Shown: positions 43,662 to 52,032 of the stretch, one piece after another
How the letters are laid out: each line of letters begins with the position of its first letter
Position numbering within the stretch: the stretch's first letter is position 1
Assembly (NCBI RefSeq): GCF_019645855.1
Contig: NZ_CP080999.1
Coordinates: 310,001-374,000 of the forward strand
DNA length: 64,000 nt
Reading direction: 5' to 3'
Origin: Mycobacterium malmoense
GTDB taxonomy: Bacteria > Actinomycetota > Actinomycetes > Mycobacteriales > Mycobacteriaceae
Program-made: the position numbers and the translations under genes
Notes under the pieces: model-generated
The model's database searches: none
The model's input: the letters and a program-made list of their open reading frames with translations, nothing else
What the model was told of the DNA's origin: nothing

Positions 43662-44354
43662 TCAGCCGAAAATTCCCGTGCGGTCCAGCATCTCGGTCAG
43701 CCGGCTTGCCGCGTCGGTGAATTGCCAGACCGTGTGCTCGATGACGGCGGCGGCGTCGCGCCGGCGCAGAGCGGCGATCAACTGCCGGTGGTTGTCGACC
43801 GCGGCCGCGCGCCACTGCGGATCGGCCGCGTACACCAACGCCGGCATGTAGCGCGCGGCGTTCAGCAGGAACCACGCCAGTTTGATCCGCCCGCTGGCCT
43901 GGTTGAAGACGCGATGAAACGCGAACTCGATGCCGGCGACGGTCTCGGCGTCGCTGGACTCGACGGCCGCCGCGAGCGCGTCGTTGATGCGCTCCAGCTC
44001 GTCGATCTCGGCGTCGGTGATGCGGTCGGCGGCCGCGGCCGCCAGCTCCTTGGCGATCGTGGCCTGCAGCCAGAAGATGTCCTGGATGTCCTGCCGGGTC
44101 AGCGGCAGCACGACGTGACCGCGGTGCGGCTCGAGCTGCACCATGCCCTCGCCGCGCAGCTTCAGCAGGGCCTCACGGACCGGCGTGACGCTGACCCCGA
44201 GTTCGGCCGCGGTCTCGTCGAGTCGGATGAACGTTCCCGGACGCAACGTCCCGGACATGATCGCCGCCCGCAGGTGGCCCGCGACCCCGTCGGACAACTG
44301 CGCCCGGCGCAGTCGCCGCCGGGTCCTCGGCTGCATGGATGTCGGTGCGTTCAC
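43662..44354 (-). CDS. mce1R: GntR/FadR-family repressor of the mce1 operon
   Basis: 230 residues (Mce1R of M. tuberculosis, Rv0165c, is annotated a little longer). The N-terminal GntR winged helix (about 20-80) contains LRAAIMSGTLRPGTFIRLDE and VSVTPVREALLKLRGEGMVQ. The FCD ligand domain (about 90-220) is helical and has metal-site residues (FAFHRVF, HRQLIAAL). In M. tuberculosis it represses fadD5-mce1. It is divergent from fadD5 with 149 bases between the starts, and a dyad there (44422-44447) is the likely operator. Confidence 0.95.
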   Translation of the reverse strand: MNAPTSMQPRTRRRLRRAQLSDGVAGHLRAAIMSGTLRPGTFIRLDETAAELGVSVTPVREALLKLRGEGMVQLEPHRGHVVLPLTRQDIQDIFWLQATIAKELAAAAADRITDAEIDELERINDALAAAVESSDAETVAGIEFAFHRVFNQASGRIKLAWFLLNAARYMPALVYAADPQWRAAAVDNHRQLIAALRRRDAAAVIEHTVWQFTDAASRLTEMLDRTGIFG

Positions 44355-44421
44355 GGGGGCTGCCAGGACTTTCAGGGGCTTGGCGGGGCTTGACCGGGTC
44401 TTGTCACGGGGGCGTCAAAGC

Positions 44422-44447
44422 CATAGTGTGATCCACACAACACTATG
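44422..44447. promoter_or_regulatory. Candidate Mce1R operator between mce1R and fadD5
   Basis: CATAGTG (44422-44428) and CACTATG (44441-44447) form an outer dyad with a 12-base spacer. Inside it TGTG-ATC-CACA makes a second one. The sites lie 57 bases before the fadD5 start. GntR/FadR regulators bind such short palindromes; overlap with the fadD5 promoter is likely. Confidence 0.55.
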
Positions 44448-44503
44448 TTTTATCAAATATCAACCTGGCGCAAGCGGTGTGCGAGTGAAGGGGAGACAGT
44501 TAG

Positions 44504-46162
44504 TTGACCGCGCAATTGGCCAGCCACCTGACGCAAGCTTCTTCGCCTAAAGAGCAGCCGTATCTGGCCCGGCGGCAGAACTGGGTCAACCAACTCGAAC
44601 GGCACGCGCTCATGCAGCCCCACGCGACGGCGCTGCGGTTCCTGGGCGACACGATCACGTGGGACGTGTTGCGCCGCCGGGTGGTGGCGTTGGCCGACGC
44701 GCTGAGCCGCCGGGGGGTCGGCTTCGGCGACCGGGTCATGATCCTGATGCTCAACCGCACGGAATTCGTCGAGTCGGTGCTTGCCGTCAACTCCCTGGGG
44801 GCCATCGCCGTCCCGCTGAACTTCCGGCTCACCCCGGCCGAGATCGCCTTCCTGGTCGAGGACTGCGAAGCGCGCGTGATGATCACCGAGGCGGTGCTTG
44901 CCCCGGTGGCCGTCGGGGTGCGCGACATCCAGCCGTTGCTCGACACGATCGTCGCGGCCGGCGGCTCGACCGGCGACGGCGTGTTGGGCTACGAGGACCT
45001 CGTCAACGAGCCCGGCGATGCGCACGGCCCCAGGGACATCCCAGACATCCCGGACGACTCGCCGGCGCTGATCATGTACACCTCGGGCACCACCGGCCGC
45101 CCGAAAGGCGCGGTGTTGACCCACACCAACCTGACCGGTCAGACGATGACCGGGCTCTACACCACCGGCGCCGACATAAACGGTGACGTCGGTTTCGTCG
45201 GGGTCCCCTTTTTCCACATCGCCGGAATCGGCAACCTGCTGATCGGCATGCTGCTGGGCACTCCCACGGTGATCTATCCGCTGGGCGCGTTCGATCCCGG
45301 GCAACTGCTCGACGTGCTGGCCGCGGAGAAGGTCACCGGGATCTTCCTGGTGCCCGCCCAGTGGCAGGCGGTCTGCGCCGAGCAGCACGCGCGGCCCCGC
45401 GACCTGAAGTTGCGGGTGATGTCGTGGGGAGCCGCTCCGGCGCCCGACGCGCTGCTGCGGGAGATGTCGGCGACGTTCCCCGGAACCCAGATACTGGCCG
45501 CGTTCGGCCAGACGGAGATGTCTCCGGTCACCTGCATGCTGCTCGGCGACGACGCGATCCGCAAACGCGGATCGGTCGGCAAGGTGATCCCGACCGTCGC
45601 CGCCCGCGTGGTCGACGAGAACATGAACGACGTGCCGGTCGGAGAAGTGGGCGAAATCGTTTACCGCGCACCGACGTTGATGAGCGGCTACTGGAACAAC
45701 CCCGAGGCGACGGCGGAGGCGTTCGCCGGCGGCTGGTTCCACTCGGGAGACCTCGTCCGGATGGACGAGGAGGGCTACGTCTGGGTGGTGGACCGCAAGA
45801 AGGACATGATCATCTCCGGCGGCGAGAACATCTACTGCGCCGAGGTGGAGAACGTGCTCGCCGGCCATCCCCGGATAGTCGAAGTCGCCGTCATTGGCCG
45901 GGCCCACCAGAAGTGGGGTGAGGTGCCGATCGCGGTCGCGGCCGTCGCCGGCGATGAGCTACGGCTCGACGATCTGGAGGAGTTTCTGGCCGAGCGGCTG
46001 GCGCGCTACAAGCACCCCAAGGCGCTCGAGATCGTCGACGCGCTGCCCCGCAACCCCGCCGGCAAGGTCCTCAAGACTGAGCTACGGGTGCGCTACGGAG
46101 CCATATATACAGCTGAAAGCCATTCAGCTGCAAGTGATTCAGCAACCAGAGAGGAAGGCTGA
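44504..46162 (+). CDS. fadD5: Fatty-acid-CoA/AMP ligase FadD5
   Basis: 552 residues from a TTG start supported by AAGGGGAG eight bases upstream and by the match to M. tuberculosis FadD5 (Rv0166, 554 residues). The AMP-binding signature YTSGTTGRPKGAVLTH, GWFHSGDLV, WVVDRKKDMIISGGENIY and the C-terminal NPAGKVLKTELR with the adenylation Lys are all intact. It activates fatty acids, probably those brought in by Mce1. It is the first gene of the mce1 operon and under Mce1R control. Confidence 0.96.
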   Translation: MTAQLASHLTQASSPKEQPYLARRQNWVNQLERHALMQPHATALRFLGDTITWDVLRRRVVALADALSRRGVGFGDRVMILMLNRTEFVESVLAVNSLGAIAVPLNFRLTPAEIAFLVEDCEARVMITEAVLAPVAVGVRDIQPLLDTIVAAGGSTGDGVLGYEDLVNEPGDAHGPRDIPDIPDDSPALIMYTSGTTGRPKGAVLTHTNLTGQTMTGLYTTGADINGDVGFVGVPFFHIAGIGNLLIGMLLGTPTVIYPLGAFDPGQLLDVLAAEKVTGIFLVPAQWQAVCAEQHARPRDLKLRVMSWGAAPAPDALLREMSATFPGTQILAAFGQTEMSPVTCMLLGDDAIRKRGSVGKVIPTVAARVVDENMNDVPVGEVGEIVYRAPTLMSGYWNNPEATAEAFAGGWFHSGDLVRMDEEGYVWVVDRKKDMIISGGENIYCAEVENVLAGHPRIVEVAVIGRAHQKWGEVPIAVAAVAGDELRLDDLEEFLAERLARYKHPKALEIVDALPRNPAGKVLKTELRVRYGAIYTAESHSAASDSATREEG

Positions 46163-46406
46163 GGAAACTGTAACGTTTGCCCGCCATTAACGAAGGGGTA
46201 ATTGTGCGGATGTGGTTCACACGGAAAGAACCATCGGGTACATTCCTGTGGTCTCCGTTACTACTTGCGAGTAGGGAACCGATGAGCACACACGAGTCGG
46301 TGCAAGGAGGAGGCATCCCCAGCCGCGTAGCGGCGAGGGGGCGAGGCGTGCAACACGATTCGCCGCGGCGCCCACGGGCACGCGGCGCCAGGGTGAGGGA
46401 GCAGCG
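46163..46406 (+). promoter_or_regulatory. fadD5-yrbE1A spacer, probable internal promoter region
   Basis: 244 bases without a convincing gene in an otherwise closely packed operon. In M. tuberculosis the corresponding spacer has been reported to carry an internal promoter for yrbE1A and the genes after it. Visible here are a hairpin CTACT-TGCG-AGTAG (about 46258-46271) and AAGGAGGAGG near 46303 that is not followed by a usable start. A 77-codon frame ends at 46410 but is not supported. The yrbE1A ribosome site is GAGGGAGCAGCG. Confidence 0.4.
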
Positions 46407-47213
46407 GTGACTTCGACGTCGACGGGCCCCTACCTGGTTGGTTATCTGCGTGATCAGCTGCAGACGCCGTTGACCCTCGTCGGTGGGTTTTTCCGGATGT
46501 GTGTGCTGACTGGAAAAGCGTTGTTCCGCTGGCCCTTTCAGTGGCGCGAGTTCATCTTGCAGTGCTGGTTCATCATGCGGGTGGCGTTGCTGCCGGCCAT
46601 CTTGGTCTCGGTGCCGTTCACGGTGCTGCTGATCTTCACGCTCAATGTGCTGCTGGCCCAGTTCGGTGCCGCCGATCTGTCCGGTGCGGGCGCGGCGATC
46701 GGCGCGGTGACCCAGCTCGGGCCGCAGGTCACGGTGTTGGTGGTGGCCGGCGCGGGGTCGACGGCGATCTGCGCGGATCTGGGCGCGCGCACCATCCGCG
46801 AGGAGATCGACGCGATGGAGGTGTTGGGCATCGACCCGATTCACCGGCTGGTGGTGCCCCGGGTGGTCGCCGCCACGGTCGTTGCCACACTGCTGAATGC
46901 CCTGGTGATTACGGTCGGTCTGGTGGGCGGCTACCTGTTCGGGGTGTATCTGCAAAACGTGTCGGGCGGGGCGTATCTGGCCACCCTGACCACCATCACC
47001 GGCCTGCCCGAAGTGGTCATCGCGATGGTCAAGGCGGCATGTTTCGGCTTGATAGCCGGGCTGGTCGGCTGTTTTCGCGGGCTGACCGTGCGTGGGGGCT
47101 CCAAGGGGCTGGGCACCGCCGTCAACGAGACCGTCGTGTTGTGCGTGGTCGCGCTGTTTGCCGTCAACGTGGTGCTGACCACGATCGGTGTGCGATTCGG
47201 AACGGGGCACTGA
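46407..47213 (+). CDS. yrbE1A: Mce1 transporter permease YrbE1A
   Basis: 268 residues, GTG start, close to Rv0167. It is an MlaE-type permease with about five to six membrane helices and the conserved cytoplasmic coupling motif ARTIREEIDAMEVLGIDPIH, which contacts the ATPase (MceG, encoded elsewhere). With YrbE1B it forms the inner-membrane core of the Mce1 fatty-acid importer. yrbE1B starts two bases after its stop. Confidence 0.96.
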   Translation: MTSTSTGPYLVGYLRDQLQTPLTLVGGFFRMCVLTGKALFRWPFQWREFILQCWFIMRVALLPAILVSVPFTVLLIFTLNVLLAQFGAADLSGAGAAIGAVTQLGPQVTVLVVAGAGSTAICADLGARTIREEIDAMEVLGIDPIHRLVVPRVVAATVVATLLNALVITVGLVGGYLFGVYLQNVSGGAYLATLTTITGLPEVVIAMVKAACFGLIAGLVGCFRGLTVRGGSKGLGTAVNETVVLCVVALFAVNVVLTTIGVRFGTGH

Positions 47214-47214
47214 C

Positions 47215-48084
47215 ATGTCGACCACCGCCGTGTTGCGCGCCCGCTTCCCCCGAGCGGCCGAAAACCTCAACCGCTACGGCGGTGCGGCCGCCCGCGCGCT
47301 CGACGACATCGGTCAAATGGCCTGGTTCGGGGCGGTCGCCGTCGGACATATGGCACACGCGCTACGTAACTATCGCAAGGAGACGCTGCGGCTGATCGCC
47401 CAGATCGGCATGGGCACCGGGGCGATGGCCGTCGTGGGTGGCACCGCCGCGATCGTCGGTTTCGTGACGCTGTCGGGCAGCTCGCTGGTGGCCATCCAGG
47501 GTTTTGCCTCGCTGGGCAACATCGGGGTGGAGGCGTTCACCGGGTTTTTCGCCGCGCTGATCAACGTGCGCATCGCCGCCCCGGTGGTCACCGGTATCGC
47601 GATGGCCGCCACGGTCGGTGCCGGGGCGACCGCGGAGTTGGGGGCGATGCGGATCAGCGAGGAGATCGACGCCCTGGAAGTGATGGGCATCAAGTCGATC
47701 TCGTTTTTGGCGACCACCCGGATCATGGCCGGGCTGGTGGTGATTATTCCGCTGTATGCGCTGGCGATGATCATGGCATTCCTGTCTCCGCAGATCACCA
47801 CCACGGTGCTCTACGGGCAGTCCAACGGCACTTATGACCACTATTTCCGCACGTTTTTGCGCCCCGACGACGTGTTCTGGTCGTTTCTGGAGGCCATCCT
47901 GATCACCGCGGCCGTGATGATCACCCACTGCTATTACGGGTATAACGCGGGCGGCGGGCCGGTCGGTGTGGGTGAGGCCGTGGGCCGGTCGATGCGCTTC
48001 TCGCTGGTCACGGTGCCGGTGGTTGTCCTATGTGCCGCGTTGGCGCTTTACGGCGTCAACCCCAACTTCGCGCTCACGGTGTAG
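47215..48084 (+). CDS. yrbE1B: Mce1 transporter permease YrbE1B
   Basis: 289 residues, the second MlaE-type permease (Rv0168). The coupling motif MRISEEIDALEVMGIKSISF and five or so membrane helices are clear; the N-terminal 50 residues are a cytoplasmic amphipathic extension. It pairs with YrbE1A around the lipid-conducting Mce1 assembly. mce1A starts five bases after its stop. Confidence 0.96.
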   Translation: MSTTAVLRARFPRAAENLNRYGGAAARALDDIGQMAWFGAVAVGHMAHALRNYRKETLRLIAQIGMGTGAMAVVGGTAAIVGFVTLSGSSLVAIQGFASLGNIGVEAFTGFFAALINVRIAAPVVTGIAMAATVGAGATAELGAMRISEEIDALEVMGIKSISFLATTRIMAGLVVIIPLYALAMIMAFLSPQITTTVLYGQSNGTYDHYFRTFLRPDDVFWSFLEAILITAAVMITHCYYGYNAGGGPVGVGEAVGRSMRFSLVTVPVVVLCAALALYGVNPNFALTV

Positions 48085-48089
48085 CGGCC

Positions 48090-49409
48090 ATGACCTCACC
48101 GGTGAAGGGCCCCGCCAAGATCAATGCCCCGCGCAACCCGCCGTATAAGTTGGCCGGGATCATTTTGCTGGTCGTCGGGGCGCTGGTTTTGGTGTTGGTG
48201 TATGGGCAGTTCCGGGGTGATTTCACGCCCACGACCCGGTTGACGATGGTGGCCTCGCGGGCGGGGTTGGTGATGGATCCGGGCTCGAAGGTCACCTATA
48301 ACGGGGTGCAGATCGGCCGGGTGGGTTCTATTTCGGAGACCGTGCGTGATGGGAGGCCGGCGGCCAAGTTCAGCCTGGACGTCTACCCACGGTATTTGTC
48401 GTTGATTCCGGCCAATGTGGATGCCGATATCAAGGCGACCACGGTGTTCGGCGGCAAGTATGTGTCGTTGACGACGCCGAAAAACCCGTCCCCGCAACGC
48501 ATTACCCCGCACACGGTGATTGATGCGAGGTCGGTGACCACCGAGATCAACACGTTGTTTCAGACCATCACCTCGATCGCGGAAAAGGTGGATCCGGTCA
48601 AGTTGAACCTGACGCTGTCGGCGGCCGCGCAGTCGTTGGCCGGGCTCGGTGATCGGTTCGGGCAGTCGATCGTTAACGCCAACGCGATCCTCGATGATGT
48701 CAATCCGCGGATGCCGCAGGCCCGCCGCGACATTGCGCAGTTGGCGGATCTGGGTGACACCTACGGCGCCGCTTCACCGGATCTGTTCGACTTCCTCAAC
48801 AACGCGGTGATCACCTCGCGCACCCTTAACGCGCAGCAAAAGGATCTCGATCAGGCGTTGTTGTCGGCGGCCGGGTTCGGCAACACCGGCGCCGACATCT
48901 TCGGCCGCGGCGGACCGTATCTGGCGCGCGGCGCCGCCGACCTGGTGCCCTCGGCCCAACTGCTGGACACCTACAGTCCCGCCATTTTCTGCGCTGTCCG
49001 CAACTACCACGACATCGAGCCCAAGGCCGCCTCGTTCCTGGGCGGCAACGGCTACTCGCTCAATAGCCACACTCAGGCGCTGTCGGGGTTGGGACTCATT
49101 GCGAATCCGCTATCGCTTACGGCTGCCAGCGTGCTCACCATGGGACTCGGGGGTCTTGCCGGATTGGTCGGCGGTGCGCCGAATCCTTATGTTTATCCGG
49201 AGAATTTGCCGCGGGTGAACGCTCGTGGTGGACCGGGAGGCGCCCCGGGGTGCTGGCAGCACATCACCCACGACCTTTGGCCCGCACCCGAATTGGTGAT
49301 GGACTCCGGCAACAGCATTGCGCCGTATAACCATCTGGACACGGGTTCGCCGTATGCGCTCGAGTATGTCTGGGGCCGCCAAGTCGGGGATAACACGATC
49401 AACCCATGA
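48090..49409 (+). CDS. mce1A: Mce1 substrate-binding protein Mce1A
   Basis: 439 residues. One N-terminal membrane helix (about 21-38), the MCE domain (about 40-120, ending KATTVFGGKYVSLTTPKN), a long helical region (150-280) that forms the periplasmic tunnel, and a C-terminal domain. It is 15 residues shorter than M. tuberculosis Mce1A (454). Directly after the helix it reads FRGDF, where my recollection of the M. tuberculosis protein is FRGEF. Six Mce1 subunits build a tube that carries fatty acids across the periplasm. It overlaps mce1B by four bases. Confidence 0.96.
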   Translation: MTSPVKGPAKINAPRNPPYKLAGIILLVVGALVLVLVYGQFRGDFTPTTRLTMVASRAGLVMDPGSKVTYNGVQIGRVGSISETVRDGRPAAKFSLDVYPRYLSLIPANVDADIKATTVFGGKYVSLTTPKNPSPQRITPHTVIDARSVTTEINTLFQTITSIAEKVDPVKLNLTLSAAAQSLAGLGDRFGQSIVNANAILDDVNPRMPQARRDIAQLADLGDTYGAASPDLFDFLNNAVITSRTLNAQQKDLDQALLSAAGFGNTGADIFGRGGPYLARGAADLVPSAQLLDTYSPAIFCAVRNYHDIEPKAASFLGGNGYSLNSHTQALSGLGLIANPLSLTAASVLTMGLGGLAGLVGGAPNPYVYPENLPRVNARGGPGGAPGCWQHITHDLWPAPELVMDSGNSIAPYNHLDTGSPYALEYVWGRQVGDNTINP

Positions 49410-50446
49410 AAATCACCGGTACCCTCGTGCGGCTCAGCGCCTTCTCGGTGGTGCTGTTGATCTTTACCGTGATGATCATCGTGGTGTTCGGTCAGATGCG
49501 TTTTGACCGCACCTACGGGTATTCGGCGGAGTTCGCCAATGTCAGCGGTCTGCGACAGGGTCAGTTCGTGCGCGCCTCGGGGGTGGAGATCGGCAAGGTC
49601 TCCTCGGTGCAGCTGGTCGAGGGCGGTAGGCGGGCGCGGGTGGAGTTCGCCGTGGATCGCGCGGTGCCGCTGTATGAGTCGACGACCGCCCAGATCCGCT
49701 ACCTGGACCTGATCGGCAACCGCTACCTGGAGCTCAAACGCGGTCAGGGCGAAGGCGCCGAGAAGGTCTTGCCGCCGGGGGGGTTTATCCCGCTGGCGCG
49801 GACCGCCCCGGCCCTAGATTTGGACGCGCTGATCGGCGGGTTCAAACCCTTGTTTCGGGCGCTGGACCCGCAGAAGGTCAACACCATCGCCACCACGCTG
49901 ATCACGGTGTTTCAGGGTCAGGGCGGCACCCTTAACGACATCTTGGATCAGACCGCGCAACTGACCACACGGCTGGGCGAGCGCGACCAAGCGATCGGTG
50001 AGGTGATCACGAACCTCAACATCGTGTTAGACACCACGGTGCGGCATCGCCAGCAATTCGATCAGACCGTCAACCACCTCGAGGTGCTCATCACCGGGCT
50101 CAAAGACCACGGCGATCAGCTGGCCGGCGGGACCGCCCACATCAGCAACGCCGCGGGCACGGTCGCCGATCTGCTGGCCGAAGACCGCTCGCTGCTGCAC
50201 AAAACCCTGGGTTATCTGGACGCGGTGCAGCAGCCGCTCATCGATCAGCGCGACCAGCTCAACGACTACCTGCACAAGGTGCCGACCGCGTTGAACATGA
50301 TCGGGCGCGGCATCGGGTCTTATGGCGACTTCGTGAACTTCTACGCCTGCGACATCACCGTCAAGCTCAACGGTCTGCAGGGCGGCGGCCCGGTCCGCAC
50401 GGTGCGGCTGTTCCAGCAGCCGACGGGGAGGTGCACGCCGCAATGA
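49406..50446 (+). CDS. mce1B: Mce1 substrate-binding protein Mce1B
   Basis: 346 residues, same length as Rv0170. N-terminal membrane helix (about 9-30), MCE domain (about 35-115, with GLRQGQFVRASGVEIGKVSS), then a long helical stretch (about 150-300), and a short C-terminus with a cysteine pair (NFYACDI; GRCTPQ). It is the shortest of the subunits as in other species. ATGA overlaps link it to mce1A and mce1C. Confidence 0.96.
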   Translation: MKITGTLVRLSAFSVVLLIFTVMIIVVFGQMRFDRTYGYSAEFANVSGLRQGQFVRASGVEIGKVSSVQLVEGGRRARVEFAVDRAVPLYESTTAQIRYLDLIGNRYLELKRGQGEGAEKVLPPGGFIPLARTAPALDLDALIGGFKPLFRALDPQKVNTIATTLITVFQGQGGTLNDILDQTAQLTTRLGERDQAIGEVITNLNIVLDTTVRHRQQFDQTVNHLEVLITGLKDHGDQLAGGTAHISNAAGTVADLLAEDRSLLHKTLGYLDAVQQPLIDQRDQLNDYLHKVPTALNMIGRGIGSYGDFVNFYACDITVKLNGLQGGGPVRTVRLFQQPTGRCTPQ

Positions 50447-52032
50447 GAACGCTGGAACCCCCCAATCGGCTGCGTATTGGGATCATGGGCATTCTGGTGA
50501 CGGCCTTGGTCATCGGCGTGGGTCAAAGCTTCACCAGTGTGCCGATGCTGTTCGCCAAGCCGAGCTATTACGGGCAGTTCACCGATTCGGGGGGCATCAA
50601 TACCGGGGACAAGGTGCGTATCGCCGGGGTGGACGTCGGCAAGGTGGAGGGCCTCAAGATCGACGGCGACCACATCGTGCTGAAGTTCTCCATCGGCGCT
50701 AACACTATCGGCACCGAGAGCCGGTTGGCGATCAAGACCGACACCATTTTGGGTAAGAAGATTCTCGAGGTCGAGGCGCGGGGCTCCCAGACGTTGCGGC
50801 CCGGGGCCGCGTTGCCGCTGGGTCAAAGTACGACGCCTTATCAGATTTATGACGCGTTCTTTGATGTCACCAAGGCCGCTTCGGGTTGGGATATCGACAC
50901 GGTCAAAGAGTCGCTGCACGTGTTGTCGCAGACCATCGATGCGACCTACCCGCATTTGAGCGCCGCGCTCGATGGGGTGGCCAGGTTCTCCGACACCATC
51001 GGCAAACGCGACGAACAGGTCACCCATCTGCTGGCCCAGGCCAACCAGGTGGCCAGCGTGCTGGGTGACCGCAGCGAGCAGATCGACCGGGCGCTGGTCA
51101 ACGCCAAGACACTGCTGGCCGCCTTCAACGAACGCGGCCAGGCTATCGACGCGTTGCTGGGCAACGTCGCCGCGTTCTCCGAACAGGTGAAGGGCTTGAT
51201 CAACGACAACCCCAACCTCAACCACGTGCTGGAGCAGCTGCGCACTGTCAGCGACATCCTCGTGCAGCGCAAGGACGACGTCGCCGCCGGACTCACCGAG
51301 GTCGGCAAGTTCCTGCCGTCGCTCAACGAGGCCATCGCGTCGGGCCCGTTCTTCAAGGTGGTGCTGCACAACCTGGCGCCGTATCAGATCCTGCAGCCCT
51401 GGGTCGACGCGGCCTTCAAAAAGCGTGGCATCGACCCGGAGAACTTCTGGCGCAGCGCCGGACTGCCCGAATTCCGGTGGCCCGACCCCAACGGCACCCG
51501 GTTCCCCAACGGCGCGCCGCCGCCGGCGCCGCCGGCGCTCGAAGGCACCCCGGAGCATCCCGGGCCGGCCGTCCCACCCGGATCACCCTGCTCCTACACC
51601 CCAGCCAATCCCGGCGGCAACGTCACCGTGGGCGACGAGGGTCTGCCGCGGCCGTGGAATCCGTTGCCGTGTGCGGGTGCTGCCGCTGGCCCGTTCGGCG
51701 GGCCGGGGTTCCCCGCGCCGATCGATGTGGCGGGGTCGCCGAATCCCGGTGGTCTGCCGCCCACGCCGGGCATCCCGATCGCCGGGCGCCCGGGACAGCC
51801 GGCTCCCAATGTTGTCGGTACCCCGGTGCCGCTACCGACGCAGGCGCCGCCGGGCGCGCGCACTGAGGGGGTGGCGCCGGCCGGGCCCACGCCGCCGCCG
51901 TCGACGTTCGCGCCGGGCCTGCCCCCGGGCCCGCCGGCACCAGCCGGGCCCGGTGAGCAGCTGCCGGCCCCGTTTATCAACCCCGGCGGTGCGGGAGGCA
52001 GCGGCGCGGCGGGAGGGGGTAGCCAGAATTGA
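50443..52032 (+). CDS. mce1C: Mce1 substrate-binding protein Mce1C
   Basis: 529 residues. N-terminal helix (about 12-30), MCE domain (about 35-115), helical tunnel region (about 130-290) and a C-terminal tail of some 170 residues rich in Pro and Gly (PPPAPPALEG; PTPPPSTFAP) that is probably extended and surface-exposed. The ATG at 50443 overlaps the mce1B stop; a GTG four codons earlier is possible. Slightly longer than Rv0171 (515). Confidence 0.95.
   Translation: MRTLEPPNRLRIGIMGILVTALVIGVGQSFTSVPMLFAKPSYYGQFTDSGGINTGDKVRIAGVDVGKVEGLKIDGDHIVLKFSIGANTIGTESRLAIKTDTILGKKILEVEARGSQTLRPGAALPLGQSTTPYQIYDAFFDVTKAASGWDIDTVKESLHVLSQTIDATYPHLSAALDGVARFSDTIGKRDEQVTHLLAQANQVASVLGDRSEQIDRALVNAKTLLAAFNERGQAIDALLGNVAAFSEQVKGLINDNPNLNHVLEQLRTVSDILVQRKDDVAAGLTEVGKFLPSLNEAIASGPFFKVVLHNLAPYQILQPWVDAAFKKRGIDPENFWRSAGLPEFRWPDPNGTRFPNGAPPPAPPALEGTPEHPGPAVPPGSPCSYTPANPGGNVTVGDEGLPRPWNPLPCAGAAAGPFGGPGFPAPIDVAGSPNPGGLPPTPGIPIAGRPGQPAPNVVGTPVPLPTQAPPGARTEGVAPAGPTPPPSTFAPGLPPGPPAPAGPGEQLPAPFINPGGAGGSGAAGGGSQN

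Noticed and set aside
44453..45907. 484-codon minus-strand frame opposite fadD5
   Set aside because: Shadow of fadD5; no ribosome site and no recognisable domain.
46177..46410. 77-codon frame in the fadD5-yrbE1A spacer
   Set aside because: No supporting ribosome site at its start and low-complexity Arg-rich end; more likely untranslated leader.
51480..52020. Pro/Gly-rich 3' end of mce1C as a tandem repeat region
   Set aside because: It is low-complexity coding sequence typical of Mce C-termini, without an exact repeat unit.
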